Source of the DNA: Bacteroidia bacterium
Lineage (GTDB): Bacteria; Bacteroidota; Bacteroidia; NS11-12g; UBA9320
Length of the DNA: 5,483 nt
Reading direction: 5' to 3'
Assembly: GCA_013042025.1 (NCBI GenBank)
Contig: JABDQY010000131.1
Span: 1-5,483 of the forward strand
Positions 1 through 5,483 of the stretch are shown in pieces. Each line of letters begins with the position of its first letter. The stretch's first letter is position 1. The translations under genes were made by a program, and so were the position numbers. Under the pieces are notes generated by a model. The model was given only the letters and a program-made list of their open reading frames with translations. It did no database searches and had not been told where the DNA came from.

Positions 1-1
1 G

Positions 2-160
2 TTTTATATTGAAAACTTCTCGGTTCAAGACAAGCAAGATGCATTATCAATGGTTGCGTTAGAATTCGCTTCCAACCCAAATGATGATTCGTTAAGTGAA
101 GTCAACTACGATAACATAAATAGTAAATTAATGCAAATTGAGCGGATGCTCGATCTTTAG
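2..160 (+). CDS. zapA: Cell division protein ZapA, C-terminal part (5' end outside window)
   Basis: The reading frame is open from base 2 to the TAG at 158-160 and encodes the last 52 residues of a small protein; the start lies left of the window. The visible part contains FSVQDKQDALSMVALEFAS, which matches the conserved ZapA stretch (usually Y-x-V-x-D-K-Q-D-x-L-x-M-x-A-L-x-x-A). It ends in a helical tail, INSKLMQIERMLDL, as expected for the ZapA coiled coil. ZapA proteins are about 95-100 residues, so roughly half is seen. In characterised bacteria ZapA is a cytoplasmic protein that binds FtsZ filaments and bundles them at the division site. The position directly upstream of rny is common in Bacteroidota and supports the call. 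No terminator separates it from rny, so the two are probably co-transcribed. The fragment is short, so the assignment rests on this motif plus synteny. Confidence 0.8.
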   Translation, partial: FYIENFSVQDKQDALSMVALEFASNPNDDSLSEVNYDNINSKLMQIERMLDL

Positions 161-201
161 GACTATTCTTCTACGTATTCTGGTCATTTAAATATATAAA
201 A

Positions 202-1758
202 ATGACAACTATAATTATTGCAGCAATTATCGGATTAGCCGTCGGTGCAGGAGTGTCCTGGGTACTGGCAAGTAAAAACAACAATAGCAAAGCTGAAGAA
301 CTTATAAAAGAAGCAGAAAGCAAAGCACGCTCTATTGAGTCGAATGCAAAGGCTTATAAAAAAGAGAGGGAGCTAGAAGCCAAGGAGAAATTCCTTCAAC
401 TTAAAAACGAACACCAACAAGCCACTCGAAAAAAAGACAAAGAGATTGATGATAAATTCAATGACATCAAACGAAAAGAGCAAAGCTTAGACTCTAAACT
501 TCAACATAACTCCAAGAAGGAAAAAGAAATAGAATCTGTTAAAAACAATTTATCGAAACAGCTTGAAATCGTAAATGAGCGAAAAGAGCATTTAGAAAAT
601 CAGATAAGCGACCAAATCAATCAACTTGAAAAAATTGCTGGACTATCTAAGGAAGAAGCTAAAGCAAAAATGTTAGATGCTGTTGCTCAAGAAGCAAGAA
701 CAGATGCACTTGCTCAACAAAAAATGATTATTGAAGAAGCAAAACTATCAGCAAATAAAGATGCTAAGAGAATGATTCTTCAAACAATTCAGCGAACAGC
801 TGCGGAACAAGCAATTGAAAACTCAGTAACAGTTTTCAATATTGATAATGACGAAATTAAAGGGCGAATTATTGGTAGAGAAGGGCGAAACATTAGAGCA
901 CTTGAAGCAGCTACAGGAATTGAAATAATTGTAGATGATACTCCAGAAGCAATTATCTTATCTGGCTTCGATCCAATTAGAAGGGAAATAGCGAGACTTT
1001 CTCTTCATCGTCTGGTTTCAGATGGACGTATCCATCCAGCTCGTATTGAAGAAGTGGTAGAAAAGACGAGAAAAGACGTAGAGCAAGAAATTGTTGAATA
1101 TGGAGAACAAGCGGTAATTGATTTAGGAATTAATGGCTTACATCCAGAACTAATTCGTATGGTAGGTAGAATGCGTTTCAGAAGTTCATACGGCCAGAAT
1201 CTTTTGAAACACAGTAGAGAAGTTGCTAACCTATGTGCGACTATGGCTGCTGAGTTTGGCCTAGACGCAAAACGAGCTAAACGAGCTGGACTGCTACATG
1301 ATATCGGCAAAGTACCTGACACCGATAGTGAAATGCCTCACGCATTATTAGGTATGAAACTTTGTGAGAAATTTGGTGAACACCCTGAAGTGTGTAATGC
1401 AGTTGGAGCTCACCACGACGAGATAGAAATGACTAATTTATTCTCTCCGATAGTTCAAGCTTGTGATGCGATTAGCGGATCAAGACCAGGAGCAAGAAGA
1501 GAAGATAGTGAAAGCTACATCAAACGACTACAAGATCTTGAAAAATTAGCTTTAGGTTTTGATGGTGTAGAAAAATCGTTTGCTATTCAAGCAGGAAGAG
1601 AACTTCGTGTAATAGTAGATAGTGATAGTTTAGATGATAAGAAAGCTGATCTTCTCTCTTTCGATATCTCTCAGAAAATCATGAAAGAAATGATATATCC
1701 AGGACAAATAAAAGTTACCGTAATTCGAGAACGAAGAGCAGTAGCTTTCGCGAAATAG
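202..1758 (+). CDS. rny: Ribonuclease Y (membrane-anchored endoribonuclease)
   Basis: This is a complete 518-residue protein, close to the usual RNase Y length of about 520. Residues 3-23 form one hydrophobic segment (IIIAAIIGLAVGAGVSWVLA), the N-terminal membrane anchor. Residues about 28-205 are Lys/Glu/Gln-rich and heptad-like, the long coiled coil. A KH RNA-binding domain follows, with GRIIGREGRNIRALE at 221-235; GREG (225-228) is its GxxG loop. The HD phosphohydrolase domain covers about 333-430: His337, the HD pair His366-Asp367 in LLHDIGK, His380, His404/405 and Asp422 are candidate metal ligands. The C-terminal RNase Y domain is complete. By family knowledge the enzyme makes endonucleolytic cuts that start mRNA decay at the inner face of the membrane. 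ATG 202 is chosen because the anchor begins immediately; A/T-rich sequence without a Shine-Dalgarno precedes it, as is normal in Bacteroidota. It lies 41 bases after zapA and is followed by a strong terminator. Confidence 0.97.
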   Translation: MTTIIIAAIIGLAVGAGVSWVLASKNNNSKAEELIKEAESKARSIESNAKAYKKERELEAKEKFLQLKNEHQQATRKKDKEIDDKFNDIKRKEQSLDSKLQHNSKKEKEIESVKNNLSKQLEIVNERKEHLENQISDQINQLEKIAGLSKEEAKAKMLDAVAQEARTDALAQQKMIIEEAKLSANKDAKRMILQTIQRTAAEQAIENSVTVFNIDNDEIKGRIIGREGRNIRALEAATGIEIIVDDTPEAIILSGFDPIRREIARLSLHRLVSDGRIHPARIEEVVEKTRKDVEQEIVEYGEQAVIDLGINGLHPELIRMVGRMRFRSSYGQNLLKHSREVANLCATMAAEFGLDAKRAKRAGLLHDIGKVPDTDSEMPHALLGMKLCEKFGEHPEVCNAVGAHHDEIEMTNLFSPIVQACDAISGSRPGARREDSESYIKRLQDLEKLALGFDGVEKSFAIQAGRELRVIVDSDSLDDKKADLLSFDISQKIMKEMIYPGQIKVTVIRERRAVAFAK

Positions 1759-1775
1759 ATACTATTTAAATCGTT

Positions 1776-1809
1776 AAAATGGAGTTGTGCGAGCAACTCC
1801 ATTTTTTTT
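1776..1809 (+). terminator. Intrinsic terminator of the zapA-rny unit
   Basis: A perfect 12-bp inverted repeat (1776-1787 AAAATGGAGTTG with 1794-1805 CAACTCCATTTT) encloses the 6-base loop TGCGAG. The arm runs into an uninterrupted run of eight T at 1802-1809. A further U-G wobble pair inside the loop would leave GCGA, a GNRA-type tetraloop that usually stabilises hairpins. It starts 18 bases after the rny stop codon and reads correctly for + strand transcription. Because the stem begins with A, the reverse direction also gives a hairpin followed by a short T run (four bases, all within the stem), so weak bidirectional activity is conceivable, but there is no minus-strand gene here. Confidence 0.93.
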
Positions 1810-1834
1810 GAAACAACTTTAACCTAAACGTCTA

Positions 1835-2416
1835 ATGAAAGTTCACCACCACTTCATAATTCATAAGCCATTTGGCTACCTCTCTCAGTTCGTTAATAAT
1901 CAGAATAGACGAAGAAATAAAAAACTTTTAGGTGAGCTGGGAAACTTCCCCGTAGGCACTATGTCAATTGGTAGATTAGATGAAAACTCTGAAGGATTGT
2001 TGTTGCTGACAACAGATGGACGAGTTAGTGAAAAAATTAGAAGCAATACCATTGAGAAAGAATATTATGTCCAAGTAGACGGTCTGATTACAGACGAGGC
2101 AATTAACAAAATAAAAAGTGGTGTTGAAATAGCTTTGAAAAGAAGAACATATTTAACATCACCATGTTCTTCATTCAGGCTAGACCCTCCACCCGATTTT
2201 GAACCGTTAAAACGTGTTCGAGATGAACGTCATGGACCAACAAGTTGGTTGTCAGTTACCATTTCAGAAGGGAAATTTAGACAAGTGCGTAAGATGACTG
2301 CGATGGTCGGATTTCCCACCTTACGTTTGGTGCGAGTAAGAATAGGTAACATTCATTTAAATGATATGAGACCAGGAGAAATAATTGAAGTAGATGATAT
2401 ACTCAAAAAAGTATAG
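1835..2416 (+). CDS. rluE: 23S rRNA pseudouridine synthase, RluE-like (RsuA/RluB/E/F family)
   Basis: A complete 193-residue protein. It begins directly in the catalytic fold (FIIHKPFGYLSQF, residues 8-20) and has no N-terminal S4 RNA-binding domain, which separates RluE from RsuA, RluB and RluF. The family signature GRLDENSEGLLLLTTDG is at 46-62, with Asp49 as the expected catalytic nucleophile. KEYYV (75-79) and EGKFRQVRKM (145-154) are the other conserved RsuA-family motifs, followed by LRLVRVRIG (163-171). In E. coli RluE converts U2457 of 23S rRNA to pseudouridine; the same target here is inferred. The protein carries an extra stretch around 113-137 (LDPPPDFEPLKRVRDERHGP) which, from memory, is usual in Bacteroidota homologues. 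ATG 1835 is chosen because the fold starts at once; no Shine-Dalgarno is visible. The gene begins only 25 bases after the rny terminator T run, so its promoter must overlap or follow that terminator, or it depends on read-through. Confidence 0.9.
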   Translation: MKVHHHFIIHKPFGYLSQFVNNQNRRRNKKLLGELGNFPVGTMSIGRLDENSEGLLLLTTDGRVSEKIRSNTIEKEYYVQVDGLITDEAINKIKSGVEIALKRRTYLTSPCSSFRLDPPPDFEPLKRVRDERHGPTSWLSVTISEGKFRQVRKMTAMVGFPTLRLVRVRIGNIHLNDMRPGEIIEVDDILKKV

Positions 2417-2498
2417 GTGGGTTTCATTACACCAAAAACAAATACACTAATTTAAATCGCAATAGGATTTCGTATCATTGCACTAGCTCAATATTATT

Positions 2499-3719
2499 TT
2501 GAATAACCTCATACTAAAAAACGTCAAACAACTCATTGGGATAACTGAAAATTCTAGTATTCCAAAAAAAGGTAAAGCTCAAGGAGAAGTAGGCACATTG
2601 GAAAATGCATACGTAGTTATCCGCAATGGAATAATAGAAGACTTTGGGAATATGGACGAATGCCCAAATACAGAGCTAACCGAACATGATTGTACTGGCA
2701 AGTTAGTTCTTCCTATGTATTTTGATTCTCACACACACTTAGTATTTGCTGAAAGCAGAAGTGGTGAAATGAACATGAGGCTTCATGGTAAAACATACCA
2801 AGAAATTGCGGAATCAGGTGGAGGTATTTTGAATTCTGCAGCCAAACTTGGACAAATGAGTGAACAGCAATTATACGACGCTGCACAAATCCGCTTAGAA
2901 CAAGCTTTGAAACAAGGAACAGGAGCACTAGAAATCAAAAGCGGTTATGGTTTAACAATTGAAGATGAGATGAAGATGCTGCGAGTAATTCGCGTATTAA
3001 AACAAATCTCACCAATTCCAATTAAAGCAACTTTTCTAGGAGCTCATGCTTTACCAGAAGAGTTTAAGAATAATAAGGATGCATACATGTATTTAGTTAC
3101 AAGCGAAATGCTACCTCGAATTGCCGGTGAAGGACTTGCTGATTATATCGATATATTCTGCGAAACTGGATACTTTGATTTGAATGATTTGAAACAAGTA
3201 ATTGAAGCTGGTGACAAGCACGGGCTTAAAGCCAAGGTGCACGTAAACCAGTTCAGCAGTTTTGGTGCCATTAAGCTTGCATGTGAAATGGGAGCACTCT
3301 CAGTAGACCACTTAGAGGTCATGAAAGAGGATGATTATACCGCTCTTCAGAACTCAAAAACCATTGCAACAGGATTACCTCTTTGTTCTTTATTTTTAGA
3401 TATTCCATACACTCCCGGCAGAGAACTAATTAACAGGAATATCCCGCTTGCTCTTGCGAGTGACTTCAATCCTGGCTCTGCTCCTAGTAGCAATCTTAAC
3501 CTTGCATTTGGACTTGCTTGTTCTCAGATGAAGTTAACTCCAGAAGAAGCTTTTAACGCCTTAACTTACAATGCTTCATTTGCAATGGAAGTTCAAGATG
3601 AAGTTGGAAGTATTCAAAAGGGAAAGAAAGCAAACCTAATTATCACTAAACCAGCAAATGGCCTGGAAGATATTCCTTATTGGTTCGGAGAAAGTATAAT
3701 AGGAAGTATTTTAGTATAA
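2499..3719 (+). CDS. hutI: Imidazolonepropionase (histidine degradation)
   Basis: A complete 406-residue amidohydrolase, normal for HutI. The enzyme hydrolyses 4-imidazolone-5-propanoate to N-formimino-L-glutamate, the third step of histidine breakdown, in the cytoplasm. Visible motifs: DSHTHLVF (76-83) with metal ligands His78 and His80; ESRSGE (85-90), where Arg87 should contact substrate; GGGI (107-110); KSGYGL (147-152); FLGAHALPEE (179-188); DIFCETGYF (218-226); KVHVNQF (246-252) with His248; SVDHLE (268-273) with His271; and ASDFNPGSAPSSNL (320-333) with Asp322. The ligand set His78/His80/His248/Asp322 matches the family metal site. The start is unusual: an in-frame TAG sits at 2484-2486 and the next in-frame ATG is about 50 codons downstream, so TTG 2499 (or the ATT codons just before it) must be used; TTG gives the expected N-terminus NNLILKN. 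No other hut gene is in the window. It converges with the T9SS gene, 26 bases between stops. Confidence 0.95.
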   Translation: MNNLILKNVKQLIGITENSSIPKKGKAQGEVGTLENAYVVIRNGIIEDFGNMDECPNTELTEHDCTGKLVLPMYFDSHTHLVFAESRSGEMNMRLHGKTYQEIAESGGGILNSAAKLGQMSEQQLYDAAQIRLEQALKQGTGALEIKSGYGLTIEDEMKMLRVIRVLKQISPIPIKATFLGAHALPEEFKNNKDAYMYLVTSEMLPRIAGEGLADYIDIFCETGYFDLNDLKQVIEAGDKHGLKAKVHVNQFSSFGAIKLACEMGALSVDHLEVMKEDDYTALQNSKTIATGLPLCSLFLDIPYTPGRELINRNIPLALASDFNPGSAPSSNLNLAFGLACSQMKLTPEEAFNALTYNASFAMEVQDEVGSIQKGKKANLIITKPANGLEDIPYWFGESIIGSILV

Positions 3720-3761
3720 TTTTCAAAAATCTGCATTAATAATATTTAGATCTTTGAAAAT
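3719..3761. terminator. Possible bidirectional terminator at the convergent junction
   Basis: An imperfect inverted repeat pairs ATTTTCAAAAATCT (3719-3732) with AGATCTTTGAAAAT (3748-3761): 13 of 14 positions pair, with one A-C mismatch at 3728/3752, around a 15-base A/T-rich loop. The left arm begins at the last base of the hutI stop codon. The right arm covers the stop and last codons of the minus-strand gene, so the structure would sit at the 3' end of both transcripts. It is not a classical terminator: the stem is A/T-rich, no T run follows immediately on either strand, and the nearest + strand T run is at about 3774. A weak two-way terminator or a 3'-end-protecting stem is the likely role. 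Confidence 0.4.
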
Positions 3762-5483
3762 CTATAAACTTGGTTTTTCCCATCTACACTAATTACTACA
3801 ACATGAACACCTGAACTGTAATTTGAAATGTCGAGAGAAGTTACTCCGTTTTTAATAACTCTTGATTCGAGTAATATGCCCAATTGGGAATAAACTAAGA
3901 TGTTACCATTTTTGGCATTCAACTCTATGTTTAAAACATCATTTGCAGGATTGGGGTAAATTAAGACCTCATTTAAGCTATTGGTGACTTGAACAAACTC
4001 AATATTGGAATAGGAGCTATTTCCATCAAAATCAATTTGCTTAATTCTATAATAATTAATCCCAAGTACAGGATTATAATCTACAATCTTATAACTAAGT
4101 GCTTTCGTAGAAGTTCCTGCTCCATCAACTCGCTCAATTTCATCAAAATCAATTCCATCAATACTACGCTCAATGATAAAAAAATCATTGTTAATTTCTG
4201 ATGCAGTTTCCCAACGTAAATCAACCGTTTTGTTATCGTTCAATTCAGCTTCAAATGATAAAAATTCTACAGGCAAATAATTAAATCCATAGTTTAAAGA
4301 ACCTAATGTAAATGGACTAAAAGAAGTAACTGTATTGGAAGTTACACTACCCATAAAATCGCCTTGAGCTATTGATTGTCCTGCATTTTCCCATGCTGTA
4401 CCATTCCACCTTGCTACTACAAGGTCGGCGTTTACAGAATCTACACCTGATAAGAATCTATTTTGCCAATACAACTCTACTTTAACGTTAGATGAACCTA
4501 CAGTTCTATCACAAGTCCAATATTCCATGCTGCTTACATTGTTTAAGACAGGAGTTGGTGATGTCGCCATTGTTAGGGTGTCTGTAAATCCTTGAAAGTG
4601 GTATTGAGCTGTAAATTCATCTGTTACTGAGCTTGGAGCACTAATTCCAAGTCTAGCCCAAACTATAGAATCACCTAGAGGAAAGTCGAAGGTATCATTA
4701 CCAATTTTCTTCATCGGACCAACTACAAAGCTAGTGTCACTTCCCGAAGAAGCTGTTGCATTGTCATTAATAATTAAAAGATTTGTCGCGTCGGTTAAAA
4801 AGTTACCAGAATTCATTTCCAAATTTCCGGTTATAATTACTGGAATGGAAAGTGTTGTTTGAGCCCCACCTGTTTTAGATGTTTTTAACTCATTCATCAC
4901 AATTGAATCAGCTGTTCCAGAAATTGTGCTTGCACCCGTTCCTAAAAACTCAATTGTTGATCCAGAAGTATCCAACAGTCCATCAACTATTAAGTCAGAA
5001 TAAACTTGAATGTCATTGTTTAAAGCCAGCAAGGTGGATGCACTTACTTTAACGTCTTCGAATCTATTTTCGCCAACCCCATCTACTGAAACCGTATCAC
5101 CAGTAAACTCAATTAATGATGTTTGACCATTTAATGTTCCATTATTAATTAGGTTTTCTGCAATGGTATGAGTTGTAGCTGACCCAGTGTTAAAGATAGA
5201 TCCGCTGCTTATTAGCAAGTCATTATTTATGGTCCAAGAGCTTGGTGCAGTAATTCCACTTGCATGAGAGTTTGATATGACAAGTTCTTCAAAAGTAGCT
5301 GCTCCGCCCGTTAATGTTATTGGCACATTGCCACCAAATTCAACCTGACCAATGCTTGAGAATGAGCTACCCAGCAAAGAAATTGAGGCACTCGAAGAAA
5401 AGGGAGCACCAGGACTAAACAAAATATTTCCTGAACCTGTAAAAGTACCATCATTATCAAAATCACCATAAAATGTATGATTT
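3746..5483 (-). CDS. Secreted or surface repeat protein with T9SS type A sorting domain (N-terminus outside window)
   Basis: The frame is open from the right window edge to the TAA at 3746-3748, giving the C-terminal 578 residues; a TTG at 5420-5422 is internal, because the frame continues open upstream (NHTFYGDFDNDGTFTG...). Numbering from the edge: residues 1-230 are Ser/Thr/Gly/Asn-rich degenerate repeats, likely a beta-helix or adhesin-type stalk. Residues about 250-395 form a region with VVGPMKKIGNDTFDFPLGD, MEYWTCDRTVGSSNVKVELY and ARWNGTAWENAG, a layout common in large Bacteroidota surface proteins. LPVEFLSFEAEL through YYRIKQIDFDGNSSYSNI (403-494) is an FN3-like module. Residues about 505-578, starting VLIYPNPANDVLNIE and including LDISNYSSGVHVV, are the type A sorting domain that directs export through the type IX system and is then removed. 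The natural ligand or role is unknown; no catalytic domain is seen. It is probably monocistronic and converges with hutI. Confidence 0.9.
   Translation of the reverse strand, partial: NHTFYGDFDNDGTFTGSGNILFSPGAPFSSSASISLLGSSFSSIGQVEFGGNVPITLTGGAATFEELVISNSHASGITAPSSWTINNDLLISSGSIFNTGSATTHTIAENLINNGTLNGQTSLIEFTGDTVSVDGVGENRFEDVKVSASTLLALNNDIQVYSDLIVDGLLDTSGSTIEFLGTGASTISGTADSIVMNELKTSKTGGAQTTLSIPVIITGNLEMNSGNFLTDATNLLIINDNATASSGSDTSFVVGPMKKIGNDTFDFPLGDSIVWARLGISAPSSVTDEFTAQYHFQGFTDTLTMATSPTPVLNNVSSMEYWTCDRTVGSSNVKVELYWQNRFLSGVDSVNADLVVARWNGTAWENAGQSIAQGDFMGSVTSNTVTSFSPFTLGSLNYGFNYLPVEFLSFEAELNDNKTVDLRWETASEINNDFFIIERSIDGIDFDEIERVDGAGTSTKALSYKIVDYNPVLGINYYRIKQIDFDGNSSYSNIEFVQVTNSLNEVLIYPNPANDVLNIELNAKNGNILVYSQLGILLESRVIKNGVTSLDISNYSSGVHVVVISVDGKNQVYRFSKI
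4805..5479 (-). repeat. Degenerate protein-level repeats in the T9SS surface protein
   Basis: The translated region shows diverged repeats without obvious DNA identity. LINNGTLNGQTSLIEFTG and LIVDGLLDTSGSTIEFLG are 53 residues apart, and HTFYGDFDNDGTFTG at the window edge aligns without gaps to HTIAENLINNGTLNG 103 residues later. Three successive units can be drawn, each starting with V/I-E-F-x-G and ending near L-x-x-x-S-G: about 5344-5183, 5113-4961 and 4954-4805. Spacing is roughly 50-55 residues, sometimes doubled. They probably form an extended beta-rich stalk. Unit borders are approximate and read by eye. Confidence 0.55.

Noticed and set aside
161..201. Possible 6S RNA (ssrS) near zapA, as found beside zapA in E. 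coli
   Set aside because: The zapA-rny gap is only 41 bases, A/T-rich and without a long hairpin; there is no room for a roughly 180-base RNA.
1005..1322. 105-codon minus-strand ORF inside rny
   Set aside because: It lies opposite the conserved KH/HD coding region, has no recognisable motif, and is the complement of a clearly real gene.
2416..2433. GGTG/CACC hairpin just after rluE as a terminator
   Set aside because: Only four base pairs around a ten-base loop, followed by an A run and not a T run on the + strand.
2495..2501. TATTTTG as a Bacteroidota -7 promoter element for hutI
   Set aside because: It is one T short of TAnnTTTG and overlaps the proposed start codon, so it would need a leaderless or downstream start; there is not enough support.
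2713..2928. 71-codon minus-strand ORF inside hutI
   Set aside because: It lies opposite the conserved metal-site region of hutI and has no recognisable motif; a shadow frame.
3989..4201. 70-codon plus-strand ORF inside the T9SS protein gene
   Set aside because: Its Ile/Asn/Lys-rich product reflects A/T-rich antisense DNA opposite the FN3-like module; no family features.
5420..5422. TTG as the start codon of the minus-strand surface protein
   Set aside because: The frame stays open to the window edge, and the upstream residues align with a later repeat, so the gene continues beyond the window. No signal peptide is present at this position.

Overview
The window looks like an ordinary chromosomal segment from an AT-rich member of the Bacteroidota (Flavobacteriia/Cytophagia type). 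Four things point there: the zapA-rny gene order, start codons preceded by A/T-rich sequence instead of a Shine-Dalgarno, a RluE-type pseudouridine synthase and an imidazolonepropionase with Bacteroidota-style motifs, and a large surface protein ending in a type IX secretion (T9SS) type A sorting domain. Genus cannot be told from the sequence alone.

Layout. Positions 2-160 (+) hold the C-terminal half of the cell-division protein ZapA. After a 41-base gap comes rny (202-1758, +), a complete RNase Y with membrane anchor, coiled coil, KH and HD domains. A strong intrinsic terminator (1776-1809) closes that unit. Only 25 bases further on starts a complete RluE-like 23S rRNA pseudouridine synthase gene (1835-2416, +). 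After an 82-base gap comes hutI (2499-3719, +), imidazolonepropionase of histidine degradation, apparently starting at TTG. The gene on the opposite strand converges on it: its stop is at 3746-3748 (-), and the ORF runs open through the right edge of the window. It encodes the C-terminal 578 residues of a secreted repeat protein with a FN3-like module and a T9SS sorting domain. An imperfect A/T-rich inverted repeat spans the 26-base convergent junction.

How the genes relate. zapA and rny are probably co-transcribed (short gap, no terminator). rluE and hutI are on the same strand but have unrelated functions (rRNA modification, histidine catabolism), and no other hut gene is present. The T9SS cargo protein is independent. 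There is no gene-free stretch over 300 bases, and I saw no tRNA, rRNA, CRISPR array, insertion sequence or phage gene. I found no convincing novel system. The points worth checking are local: terminator placement before rluE, the TTG start and motif changes in hutI, the junction inverted repeat, and the degenerate repeats of the surface protein.
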